In this document: positions 24,322 to 38,300 of the stretch, piece after piece
How positions within the stretch are numbered: position 1 is the stretch's first letter
Layout of the letters: the number at the start of each line of letters is the position of its first letter
Source of the DNA: Metaphire vulgaris
Taxonomy: Eukaryota > Annelida > Clitellata > Crassiclitellata > Megascolecidae
Length of the DNA: 64,000 bases
Reading direction: 5' to 3'
NCBI GenBank assembly: GCA_018105865.1
Contig: CM030847.1
Location: forward strand, 14,995,089 to 15,059,088
Notes under the pieces: model-generated
Databases searched by the model: none
What the model was told of the DNA's origin: nothing
What the model saw: only the letters and a program-made list of their open reading frames with translations
Program-made: the position numbers and the translations under genes

Positions 24322-27300
24322 GTTGTTGTTGTTGTTGTTTAATTTATAATTTCGTTTGGGCCTACAATAAATTATGCATTTCACTGTAAGAGCAGATCAA
24401 AGTGTTTAATGTACAATTTGGCCTCGATTTATCTGTTATTTCCGAGCCGTTTCTAAAGCATGAATGCAGCATCTGCTGTAATTTGACAATACGAATGCCA
24501 AGGCCAAGGCAGGAGGTATAGGTCTATACATGAAATGAATTCTGTATTCCGACCATGAAATCGATCGTTAAAGATGGCAGCCGCATGAATATCTTGAGCG
24601 TGTTTCTGCGAAACAGCATGGTGCTGAACTGTTTAACGGTTAACCTGATAGATCGCACATTGCTACATACAAATCATACGCTGATGCATAGACTACTTGA
24701 GTTCGTCTAAAGAGTATTGCATAGCATTTCTGCCATTGATAACGTTAAATTAATCGTTTCATTGCTACGATCTTGCAAGCATGATATAAGTTACACTGTA
24801 GTTAATTAGCTTAATTGCCAGCATGTTCACAACAGGTCAAAATGCATGGCATTTGGTGCACCTCTGCGCAGGCCCCTTCAAAAGAGAGGCCCCCAACAGA
24901 TGGAGGCCCGGGCCAAATGGCCCTGCTGGCCCCCTCTGATAGGGCCTGCCTCTGCGCCATTATAACTTTTCCTGAATGCAGTCACTTAAGGTTTTCTTTT
25001 AAATGTCGAAGTGCAGCGGTGCTACCTGGCGAAAACCAAGGTAGCGTTCGTTAAAGGTAAAAGTATAGGCTCTATTGTTCATTCAAAAATGGACTACTGC
25101 AACTCTCTCTACCTTAATGTTCACGGAAAACAAATACGTAAAGTTTGTGGAGTGATGATGGTCAATGGTGACTGATTTATGGACTGAAGAGATTCCGAGT
25201 TATTGATCTTTCGGAACGCTGACGGAAGATCATTCCAGAGACGAGGTGCAGTGTATGAGATCGACCGATCTGAGAATTTTAGTGACGTGGCTGTTGGTCG
25301 AATGAGTGTCAGGTTGGCGGATGAACGAGTTGACCGCTTCGTTTGAATGTTAAAGAGATTACGAAGGTACAGTACATGGGCTTTGAGAACTGGATGGCGT
25401 TGTAGGTCAGGCATAGAATCTTTAAATGTAGGCCTATCCGTTCTGGAACTTTGAGCCAGTGAAGTCACTTCAAGACCGGAGTGATGTGTGATGTGATGAG
25501 CTTTTGGCGTTCGCGTGACAGCTCTAGCCAAAGCGTTTTGCATTTCTTGAAGGCCATTTCTTTGGTTTTTTTGAACATTGAGGCAAAGAGAGTTGCAGTA
25601 GTCCATTTTTCAGTGAACAATACAATTGAGGTGGCAAAAGTGCAAGCTATTTGGAAGTTTGCAAATGGACGTAAGCGTCGTAAGTCCCGTATGTCGGCCT
25701 ATGTGAAAGAAGAGCGACTGAGATTAGGAATGTGTGGCGAAAATGAGAGATCTGCATCAAATATCACACCAAGATTTCTTATTGGGAAATTTGTTTTGAA
25801 ACTTGTTTTTAGTGCTGTTCTGATGGCAGTGACATGTTTGAAAGCTATGGAAATTTGTTGTTGATATAGGCCTATTCAAAATTTATCGACTGTATGAAAT
25901 GTAATCTTTTAGTAGTATAGGTATATATTGGTTTGATTATATTTAAAATTACACGATTACTTAAAAATTATATAGGCCTAATAATTAATTTTAAACCCTA
26001 TGCACTCCCGTCTCTCTCAGTTATGTCTAAGCCTTATTTAAGCGGTACTGCTGCTCAATTACATGCACGCGAAGAACTTGCAAAGAAGGCAGCCAAACTG
26101 CCACAAATTTCCGCATTTCTGAAGCCTGCAGATAGAATCCATAGACCAGCAACGATGACTAGTAGCCTACATCAATCATGGATAGGCCTACAGAATCAAA
26201 TCCAGTTTTTATCAGTCGGATCAGTCCAGACATGGCAATGGATATGGATATCGGCACTGAAAATATCACTTTGGAGACAACGAGAAGAGTTGCATCAACA
26301 ATGGATCTGGGCAAGGAGAACGAAGACTTCTCAGCCATTTCAACTGTCACTCAGGGAGATACTGATTTTATTTTAGCAGAAAACTAGTGCATTAGATTAG
26401 TTTTGTTTAATTTTGTTTAATTCAATTTTCTTTTCTAGTCTGAAGAAATAGAGATTTATTTAAAAATAAATTGGAAAAAAAATTAATTTTAATAGTAAAT
26501 TATTGTTTCATTGGGAGAAAACTGTGCAAATACACTATGTAACACGATTTTTGTTCCTGGCTTCTAAGTGTTATGTTTCAGTTGCCTATGTATAAAGGAT
26601 CTGCAAGCATGGCTATATTCATCATTATATTTGCTTTCATGAGCACAGCTTACAAAAGTTGTTTATTTATACAATGGAAAAAGGTGCATTTTTTCTTCTC
26701 GAGAAGGAACATTATGTAATAATTGCAACTAAGCAAAAACAGTCAAAATTACTTAAAAACATTCAGAAATGAGCTGCTTTTCGAGATTTGTGGCTGTACT
26801 GTCCATAGCTTTTCCAATGAAGACTTCAGACATAGTCCCCACCACGTGTTTGTTATACCGTCCTTGGTAACGACGTTCACTGTCCAGCATATCCTGATGA
26901 AAGCGTTCATCTTGCTTGTCTGAGTAGGCTCCCATGTTTTCCTTGAATTTGTCAAGGTGGGCATGAAGAATATGTACTTTCAAGGACATTTGCATCTAAT
27001 TTTGGCATGGTTCTTTATGAGAGACTGGTTCAGTCTCTCATAGTTTTCAGCCTTGTGGTTGCCAAGAAAGCCATACAATACTGCAACAAAACTGTTTCAA
27101 GTCCCTTTCTCCGTGCTATTCAGCTTCTTGGCGAATACGTCATGCTATGTGATCTTCTTTATCTGTGGTCCGACGAAGGTGCCAGCTGCGACTTTTGCCT
27201 GCCAAAGCTGTTGAAAAAGATCTATAGGAGGTATTTGAAAACTGCGGATTCCTTGTCTTGACAAATTACTTGATGAGGCCTAACTTGATGTATGAGCATC

Positions 27301-28800
27301 TTTCGACGGTCTATCAGCGGCTCCCACTTGATGCTGTTCTTACCTGTGGTGAACTTGGTCAGCTGTGGCCAATCCCTTCTACAATAGTGGGCCTCAGACC
27401 TCGGTGTCCCGGTTGTTCTAGAGGCAAAGAAAACCCAAAGAAATTTTGTGAAACCGCCTTGCAGACCAATCAGGAATGTCACCATTTTGACCATATTGAA
27501 GTCTCCAATGACTTAACAGCCATAGTTGTACAGTATACTTCAAGGCACTCAGCAACATCCTGACACTGGTGTAGTCCTCTCTGAGGTGCAAGTGCACAAA
27601 GTGAGCCATGGGGAGAGACAAGTACTTGTTACCACTATGAAGTAGCATGGCTTTGAGGTTCTTGGATGAACTCTCTATGAATTGGCACCATCAATCAGGT
27701 TAAAGATGATTGCTATGGCCTCGAAAAGACCAGTGACATTGCTGCAGAAGCACAGCCCATCTAGCTGACTGAAGAATTTGGAAAAACGTTCGTGACGCTC
27801 TCTCTGTTCTGTCACCTGTACGCTTTCATCCAACAAGTTCCAGTCCTTGAGTATAGACATCAGAAGCTCAGCATTGCACTTGGTGAGACTAAGGTCTATG
27901 ATCAGGTCATTGAGATCTTTCTGATTGGGGAAGTACGGCTTTCTCATCTCAGCTATTTCTGTGCAATTGCATCCTGGATCTGCAATATCTTCCTCGCTGT
28001 CTGCCTTGACGCGCTCCTCTGAAGACAGTTGATCCCTCTCTGTAGGGATGGGAATGGGGAGCTCAGAGCCATAGGGTACTGGTGCAATGCAAACGTAGCA
28101 GAATGCATTTGCTGGCTGCAAGCAGCCTCTTGATGCCATCTAAATCAATTTTTTCTGGTCACTATTCGCTTACTCAGCAACAAGATACACTAGTATGTTG
28201 GCTTAAGAAATCTGCACTCTTAAAAGTCTATGATTGCAACTGTAAGCTCCCAGAAAGTGCAACAGGGTTCTAGAAGATTCCAGAAGGTTATAGAAAAGTC
28301 TGTTCAGATCTAAAAACTTATGGACAGCTTGCAATATTCCAGAATAATAAGTATGTCTGCTCAGCTTTGAATGTGAACCGAGAATGTGTTCTATAATACA
28401 CGAATTTCAAAATATCATTGCCCTGACCCCAAAAGCAAATTCAGTTTAGAACAAAAACTGTTTTCTAGTTAGTTTAGGCATAAGGGACTAGGAAAACAAG
28501 ATATCAACCCAGGAACAAACAAAAATATTTTTTTTGTTACGTAGTGATATTATTGGGGCCTATACCGGGGGTTCGTAGGGCCCACACAACTGAAGCTCTG
28601 CCCAAGGGCCTTCAAAAAAACCTCGCTACGCCACAGCTTAAGTGTTTTTATTCATTCGAATGAAACGACTTGCAACAGGAAGCTCTGACCGGAGAAACTA
28701 GATCCGCTTGAATTCGCAGAACTTGGCGAGAGACTGACTGAAGAGGAAGATGGAGTCGATCCAGCAGATTCTGTTTTAACTGAAAATGACATAGTCTGAG

Positions 28801-28839
<39 letters not shown>

Positions 28840-31800
28840 GGCACTTTTTTTAATAAGTCCCTCGGGAACTAAGTACCGAGGGCATAAAAATATATATGTA
28901 TATAAACAAAATCTAATAGAAATAACATTTGATACATGTCAGCCAATCGAATTGCCAATGCTATTATGTCATTATTCAAAGTGCATTTAAATCGTTATTC
29001 ACTCAATTGTTAAATATTGAAAAAGGAGAACCAGATTTACCGGTTGGAGGTATGTCCGCTGGATAATATAGAAGAGCGAAAGGCTGTGTAAACAAGATCT
29101 TTGTCAGGTTAGAAAGCTGCTTTGTATTGCGATCAATTTTCTGTATTTGCCTGAAATTGACAGATTAATGTTACCATTTCGCAAACAAAATTTGATTTAT
29201 TCCATGTTTCATCTGATTGTGAAAATAATTGATATGAAAAACTGAATACGCTGTAGAGATGAAAGTCAAATTTACCGTTTGTTTGAAGCAACGATGTAGA
29301 TGAATTGAGCGTCCAGTGCAAGTCCTGTGAAAGCAGCGTTGGGATCTTGGAAAACTACGGATCTTGCAGTTCCATCCAGCATCGCCTTTTCTATTGTACC
29401 GCTCGCGTCAGCCCAGAATACCATCTGATCTAGAAGAACAAGTTTTCCAAGCAAGAAATCTTCGTCAATTTTTGAAAATTTATGATCACAAATAGACTGA
29501 AAAATTTGATTCCGTTGGTAATTATTAATGGTACAACCTACGTGGCCGGGCAAAATGTCCGCGGACAAAATGTCACGGACATTTTGTCTGTGACATTTTG
29601 CCCGCGAACATTTTGTCCTAGCACCTCCAGCCTATAACATTTATTTGTCATTTTATTGAGTATTAGGTCGTAGTGGCAGGGGTAGGCCTAATGTTATTCT
29701 TGGTGGTGTTTAATAGGATTACTAGACAATTAGACTGTACGGCTATTTGCATACACGGCGATTCGCCTGCGCATTAAACTGAACATGTAAAAAGAAGAGT
29801 AAATTGACTTTGAGTTCTGACTGACTGACTGACTGACTGACTGACTGACTAACAGCACCCCTATTTGGCTTAGCGCTGCTACCGATTTATTGACGCTTAA
29901 GCGATGAACGGTTTGGTTGGCCGCCAGCAAAAACGACTAAATCTATGAATGGTGCCCCATCCAAGTACTCACCGACCGCACTCAACGTTGCTTAACTTCG
30001 GTGTTCTGACGGGAACCTGTAGCACAAGGCCAAGTAGGCGGCTGTAGGCCCATAACTTGTAGTTTATACCTACTGGACTATATAAACCTTGTAAGGCTAT
30101 ACCTGTAATTCAAATTGCTTCAAACTATACACTATTATTGCTGAATTGGAAAGAAGGAATATAGAAAGACCTGGACAAAATTGACGTCCATACGGACTTT
30201 TCCCTGACACCACGACGACCAATGAAATACCGGGACAATCCCGGAAAATCTGACCGTCTGGTGATCTTACTACTTAGCCTAAGGTACTAGATTCGTCGAG
30301 TTCCAATCGACAATCTGATCATCAATTTTGTTTAATTGCAAAATGAGTTCTAACTTACTCTGAAAGTCGACGGCGAAAGTCATGGCACAGGCGCTTAAGC
30401 CAGATACTATAACCATTCGACTGGTGTTCAGATCTGTCTTCGATCCTCTTTCAATTGTATTCTTTCCACAATCGGACCAATATAACAATCTAAGAATAAT
30501 TATAGGAAATACCAACACACATTTATGATTCACCAAGAGCATCTCGTAAAGATGGACATAATACGTTTCTAAATTATTTCAGGGTGTTGAATTTTCTATC
30601 TCATTTTGCTGTCTCTGATCTTTCATTCATTGCCTATAATATGTATATATATATATATGTATAGTATATGTGCATATATTTATGTGTATATATATTATAT
30701 ATGTGTATATATTATATAATTATAGTCTATGTATAGTTGTATATATATAGGGTTATAGGCTAAAGTCATAAACTTCGTGAAACCTCTAGATATTAATGTG
30801 GAAAATATTCTGTCCCTTAACTAAGCGGCGACTACATATCCCAATTAACAGAGAAAATGGCGCTTCAGAAGAAATCAACGGATGACCACTCAAAATAAGG
30901 GTGTGAGACTCAGTTTTTAGCTCCATCTGTTTCTTTTAAACACTGGTCAGCAAGTCTTCGCCTCTGCATTAGGTCTTAAACAGTCTGCCAGGCCTTCTCA
31001 ATGACATAGCCAAATGTTGAGTAGGCGTCTTATTATAGTTAGCGCATCTTCCTTTGCATCACAATTTCTTGGCGTGTGATTTCCTAAATATGAAAGATTC
31101 TAAAATGCCGACCTTATATTCTCTGCGCTCACTTTTCTCGCCGTCATTCAGTTCACCTTTGCGGTTCATACTATATTGGCCCAGTTATGTCGGTCTGCAT
31201 TGTGTGCTAGTTTATTTGTCATGGACGTATGCTGTAGATTTTCAGAATTTGGAAAAGAAATTCCACATAGACAGCGAACTCGAGGTTTTTCGGTCGTTGC
31301 AAATTCCAAGCACTGTCAACGTTTTCATTTTCCATCTGTTTCATGATGTTAAACGTTTCAGCCACGTCTGCGTTTGTTCTGGCATTTCATCAAGTGTTAT
31401 CGTACAAGCGAATAAGCAATCGGAGTTAATTGACAGCTACACCTCACATACTGTACACGTAGCTCCATTATGCAAATTGCAACTACCGAATACTATCAGG
31501 TTCTTTGTTTAATTGTTGTTTTATATTCGAGGCAAAATTATGATCCACTTGCTAACACGCCTTTAATTAGTCGTACCCTATAGCAACCTTCTTGAGCTGC
31601 TCTTAGGGCGGTCTTAACATTTTGAAATCCATCATCATCATCATCATCTTCATCATCTTCATCATCATCATCACCACCACCAATAACCGTGAGCTCAGCT
31701 CCCTTTGGTGTCTGATGCAATCAATCATTACAGTTTTGTCCCAATCTTCGCAACTGTATGACATAGTTCTTGCAGACATTTTCCACACCAATCGTCAATG

Positions 31801-34800
31801 TCCTCACATGATCACACCATTCCCCGTGTGTGGCCTTCATTTCTTGTTGGAACCATCCATTAATCCCTGCACTATAGTCTTGATATCAGTGTTTAATCTA
31901 GACTCCTGGACTCCGGGGGGGAGGAACTGAAAAAGCCGGGAGAACTGACAAAGCCGGGGGAAATTCTGCTAGGGGGCTGCTGATAGTTGATGTAGTATGC
32001 CAAAATTTTCGGGGGATTTTGAAATTTCCGGGGGGGTAAGTGCAATTTTTCCCCTTCGGAAACGACCTAGATTAAACCCTGTTTGATATTTCTATTGTCT
32101 TTCACACGATAAGTATGTCCAAAGAGACGCAGTTTCAGAATCTGAAATTGGTGCGCCAGATATAACAATGGTGGCGCTATAGACGGTTCTATGTTATTTT
32201 TTATAGAGAGCATGCTCTAGCCTGTTGCTTGCATCCAGAACAATGGTTCGTGGCCTTGATCCCGCTCGTGAATAAATGGTGATGGATGAGAGATTTGACA
32301 GATTCATCGCTGAGATTGTCTGCACAACGTAATCGACGTAGAACAGAACTTGATTTTCTGAATCGAACGCTAGGCTAGTAATGTCGCTGCCTTCAAACAT
32401 CAATGACATATTCTTTACTGATTTAATTCGAGGATCTTAAATATTAAACAGGCAATAATTAATGATTTCACTGGTTCATTGACTGATATGTTCATGTTGC
32501 GAGCATCGTCTATGTCTTCATGAACACATACCTGATACCTAAGAAATAGTTGTAAAATTAGTTGCAAAAAGTTTAACTGTATTTTTTAAGTTTAGTTAGC
32601 TATTTTAGAAAGTTAGTTTGAAACTAAAGGTTTAATTACTTATTTCTAGTTTAAATTTAGTTATAGTTTAACTAAAGTTTTTTAGTTAATTACCCATCAC
32701 TGAACTTTAGAAAATAAAATTTCTCAAAGACAATTTTTGACATTATACTTTTCATAGACGGTCATCCTTTCATTGTACATAAAACATAGCGCTGTCTTAC
32801 CTAAAGCATTCGTAACATTTGGCAATGAAGTCGAAACAGTTCCATCAAAAGATATTCGCATAATGACCAGCTTGTGTTTGTCGAAGTAATAGAGGTAATT
32901 CCGGAATGGATCAAAGGCAAGGGCAGTAGGATACAGCCACACATTATAGTTGAGCGTCAATGCTCTTACTTCCCCTGTGTCGACGCTGATTTGAAAAATG
33001 TTTACTTGATTTAGGTCAGTAAGAAGGAGAAATTTATCTGTCTGCATCGGTTCTACAAATAATTAACCGTTACGTGCAAAACATTCAAACAGCATCACAA
33101 AGAGTGCTTCAATAAATTGTTTTATTCAGGCATATGCTCTTAGTAAAAGGTGCACTCCTAGGCTAACGTTTAGATAATCATAAAGTGAGACATCACTTTC
33201 GAGTGCAGCATCACTTTATGATTCTCACTCTAAAGCACATACTAACTAATAAACATCTAGCACTAAAAACAAGAACAACCGGTTTACATTCGAAAACTCC
33301 TAACGCCTCAGCCTTCTGGACCTACACGATCATCTCACACTTTGGCGCACGTTAAACAAGTCATCATTCATAATCTGCAACTGCGCTTTCTCATAAGCCT
33401 CACCAGAACATTCCAGCTTCCTACCTGTTTGACTTATTGCATAGATTTTTACCACTGCTCCTCATTTTGCCACCGCGAAAAAGGCTGAGTCGACCTTTAG
33501 GGCTCCTGCGGGACTCGAACCCGCGACCTCTTGCTCCATTGTCCAACGTTGTTACCACTCTGCTAACTTCCCGCCCCTAAGAATAGGCAGCAACTAGGGT
33601 AATATTACAGAAGTACTGTACATGGATTAGCTGTATACCTACTAGTAATACAGTCGACTCCATTTAACGCCAGAAAGAATCCCATTCCACACAGACAGCG
33701 TCTCTGTGTTGAGGTGACTGTTATGCACATCTGAGTGCATCCTCCGGTTCCTGTGGCACAGGGACCTACAGCATATTTGACACAAGAATAGTTACAATGA
33801 AAGTTGATAAATTCTGAAATAAATCTTCGCTGTTATCTGCTCCCTCTCTCTTTTTTCTCTCTCTCACTCTCTTTCTGACCCAAATACCTTCAAATTTCCT
33901 TGCTCAATTGTTTTAAAATTATTTTTCTATCAGGTTTTACTGCAACCAAGTGGAACATTGCATAGCGGTTAATTTATACTCTTCACTGAATATGACAGAA
34001 AACGACGAATGTGCAGATCAATCGGACCAAGAGTTGTCTAATATTCTATAAAATATAATTTTTAAATTTTTGAATTAATATTTGACTGCAGAATTTGAAT
34101 AATTATTCAACAATGAACAATGATTCCGAACTTCTAAGATATAGGGGCCCTACTTACACAAGCATTATGTTAGCAGTGTGAGAAAGTGGAACATGGCTAC
34201 AGGAATGGACTCTATCGGCCTCCATACCGACTCAAGAAAAGGACGACTCACTAGATTGTAGCAAATACAGGACGCTGCACAGGGACACAAACACGACCCG
34301 TGTCCTCGTGTCTTGACGCGGGTACTTTTTACGACGATCGTGTACCTATGAGTGTGACACGGGAGTTTTTAGGCTATGAACTAAATACAATCATATCAGA
34401 ATACCAGAAGAGCGTATTGTCAGATTTGGCAACGTAATTAATTCTTTCATTTATTGAAAGTTAGGATTTATGTGGTGAATCATCCTAGAAGGACTACTTG
34501 AACACATTACAAAGTACATGAATAATATAGGTCAGGATTTAACAGAATAGCTCATCTCAAACAGCCAAGTTTTCAGTCGCTTCTTAAATATGTCCAGAGA
34601 AGGTGATGATTGAACACAGACTGGAAGACGATTCCAGGCTTTCGCTGCGGTAACCGGGAAGGCACAGTCGCCGGCAGTGGCAAGGCGTGTGCGCGGCACG
34701 AGGAGTGCTTGAGTGGAGTCAGATCGCAGACGCCTTCTACTGTCCATGTCTGCGGATCTCTGGAGTTAGGACGTAAGACAGGAGGGACCGATGTCGTGCA

Positions 34801-35317
34801 GGCACCGATAGACGAGGGTTGCCAACTTATACGTTATTCGCTCGGGGACTGAGAGCCAGCGTAGGTCGATCAACAGTGGCGTGATGTGGTCATACTTCCT
34901 TGATCGATGGATCAGGCGTGCAGCCGCATGAAGTACGCTCTGGAGTCTGTCGAGGAGGTGTTTCGGGAGCCCTGCTAAGGTGGCGTTACCATAGTCGAGT
35001 TTAGTAATTACTAAGGCACTGATCAAAGTCTTCAGGGCAGTGAGAGAGACATATTTTCGTATGCTGAGGATCAACCGCAGTGCTGCGAAGCAGCTGGCGA
35101 CGGTGCGTGTCACGTGTTGCCTCGTCGTGGCGGTATTATCGATATAGATGCCGAGATTTCTTACATAGGGATTTGGATGGATATCGTGACCATTAATCCG
35201 GACCGAAGTGGATTGGATCAGGTGCTGCTGTCTTCCGGTTGCCATCCATAAGACCACGACACTCTACTAACTTTCATAACTTTCATGTTATAACGCCACT
35301 GTTTATAATGTACAGTG

Positions 35318-35350
<33 letters not shown>

Positions 35351-38300
35351 AAGATATATATATATATTATATATATAAGATATATATATAAGATATGCAG
35401 ATACATATATGTATAGATATGCACTGCGCAAGACAGATCGCGATGGAGAACACTGACCCATTCCTGAAGCCAACCGTTGCCAAGCGACGATGGAGCACTG
35501 ATTTGACTTGGCTTGACCCAACAGCTATATATGTGTTTTGTGAACAAATCAACTTTAAATTTCTTAAATTCACTTACTGCTAACGGATGGATTTCGCTCT
35601 GGACTATATACCGTCATATCAAGGATGCCCTTTCCATCTTGTGTTATATTCGCTTGATACGTTTGATTTCGATCGTAGATATAAATGACATTCGCATCGT
35701 TTCTTCCAAGGAAAATGTAGTTCTAAAAGTCATTGGTTTCACAATATCATAACTCCGATTCGGTTAAAATCTCTTCAGAAAGCCTTCTGGTACGAAATTA
35801 TATACAATACAGAAGACTAATAGGCCAATCCAATAAAAGACACGTGTTGATACTTTTCCTTTGGTTTCTACTTTTTCAATTTTTAATTCTTGCGTCGACT
35901 AATTATACAATGCGTGATACACTTTCAAAAACTCTTTGTAATGACTCTATTAGCCTATCTGTACCGAACGCTAACGCAGTTAGCAGTGACGTGCAAAGAG
36001 TGGTCGGCGCCCAGAACCAAGTCGATAAAAAACGTGGTTGACGAACAAAAGAAGAGCGCCGACCCAATTTTAGCACCCCATCTGCTCGACGCCCGGGGCT
36101 ACCGCCCCACTGATCCCCTATGCACCTTACTGGCAGCTATAACTTATTAACAATAGCATTTCATAATATTTTAAGGACCTAATGGATGATTGAACTGTAT
36201 ATAGTTCAACTTTCCTATGAGTTATGTTATGCTCATCCACGAACCTGAAATAAAGCAAACGACGAAATTGATGAAAATGTCGATGAAGGAGGCCACGAAG
36301 AAACACTGGTTCCATCGAAATTCATGGAACCAATCGTAGCAGCGGCGGCGTCTAACCAGAACAGACGCTGACTGGCAAAATCAACGACCAATTTCGTTGG
36401 TCTTTGTAAAGTTGGACTCGGAAGAAGAATTCTTCTGTCATCCGTTGCCAAATTATATCTTTCGATCACTGATTTGCCGCCTAAATCGCTCCAAAACAAA
36501 AAGCTAAAATGGAAAAATTGCATTGGTGGGATAAAATGAAAATTTAAAATCAAAACAGTTTCATTCTATCTAATTTAAAGCAATTTCTTTAATAGGCCTA
36601 TAATTAGAGTTTGCTAAAGCATTGGACAAAGTAGCTCAATCTAGTTTGGCAGCAAAAGTGGAAATACTGTATGTGGAGTAGGAGTAGTTCTTCGATGAAT
36701 AAAATATCGGTTAGGGGTCAGAAGACGGAGGGTAGATGTTAGAGGTATGTATTTTGGCTATATTAAAGTCATCAGAGGTGTCAATCGTTGATGTTAACAA
36801 ATAAGAGAATGCCAAAATCGAGCAGAGTGGAAATCCGTGGTTGCCAATGTAGAAATACAGAGCAACTACAGAGGAAGCAAAAAAGAAGAACCAAAGAAAA
36901 CAGATGTAGCGGACGAACAGATTCTGGAACAGAGGGATGTAGGCAGAGGGGTGACAGTGGTTTGCAACACGGGCGAAATCCTATTAAACCACTCTAAGTA
37001 AAGTTATTCTTATTGTTAAGGCGCACGGGCGTTAATCACAAACTTCATACTGTACATGTATATCTCGTCTCTCAGACCACAGCAATCCCGTCTTTAGCGA
37101 ACTTTCAAATTTGAATCCATTTCATAACAAATCCCTGCTCCATTTGCAGCGTCTTACGACCTCAACCTTCCAAACACGTAAGACTAGTTTTGCCTTGATT
37201 AGATCGGAAATGTTCTTAGTATAATCGCCTATTTGATCTCCAAGACGACACATCTGATAGCAACATCTTGAGAGCGTCTGCAGCGCAGCAAGTCTAGACT
37301 CTAGAACCGACAACCCTGTTTGTAAACAGCTTATATATTTCGTTTCAATTACTGAGCATGTAGCATGTTGGAGGCTCTTAAAAGCAGTTTTGCGGATAGT
37401 ACTAACGCTTAAACTGCATTATAATGATCAGCACGCATGCTGATTCATTCCAATATTGTGTCTATTGCACTGATAGTACTCATGCATAGCATCTCTAGCT
37501 GTATTTCTAAGTCCTCACTCCTCAGATAGTCGGCAGCTGTTACATGCTGATTCTTTCTATTGCATTTTAAAGCGCTCCTACCACGTGAGATATTGAAAGT
37601 AGACCATTGCCTATTTAGCCTATAATAATCTTATCCTGTTTTCAAAAGTTGCTGCTTGGTCAGTGGTCATGTTGATGACGGGATACATCCCCCACCGGGG
37701 TTACGGATGACCCTTTTTTGCTTGTCAACCTATTTTCCGGTGAGTTTTTAAACTATTTAGTGACAAATACTGCGAATGACCTTTTTTGCTTGTCGGCCTT
37801 TTTACAAGGTTTATTAACATTTAGTGGGTAGAACACTAACAATTACCTTTTCTCTCTCTTTTCTTTAGTTTTTTCTTCTTCACTTTGCATCCCCCACCAA
37901 CTTCCTATAATTTTTTTAATCCCCCCACCAAGAATTCCTGGAACCGCCACTGTGCGTGGTCATTGGCATGTTGGCAGTGAATGAGGGTTTTAAGATATAG
38001 AGAGAGCATATCGTATATTAAGAACGCGTGTGGGGTTGGTAGAAATCTCAACAGTCTATGAAATGATAGGGTCAATCCAACTTAGAGGAAAATGCTATAT
38101 AGGCGACTATTTAAAGACGAAATGCGAAATTAAAATCACATGCAGGCCCATGCACAATCTACATTGTTCATACGCACACACATAATTATAAGAAGCCTCA
38201 TAGGCCTACATGCAATTAAGTTATGCTTCATTTAAGCATAATGAAATGCTGCTAAATTATAGTGTCGACTATACTCCGCCGAATTGTTGAAAACATGATC

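Noticed and set aside
29955..30052. A working 5S rRNA gene
   Set aside because: The 3' third of 5S is missing and there is no terminator; it continues into a SINE body.
31054..31512. 152-residue plus-strand ORF
   Set aside because: No family features, inside a receptor intron, unremarkable composition; likely chance.
33475..33580. Functional tRNA genes at 33.5, 54.2 and 59.75 kb
   Set aside because: Box A/B are good, but the copies share SINE bodies or tails; one has a target duplication, and no clean cloverleaf was confirmed. Called as SINE heads.
35985..36125. hAT MITE starting cagtgacgtgcaaag in a receptor intron
   Set aside because: Left end plausible but no matching right end or duplication found.
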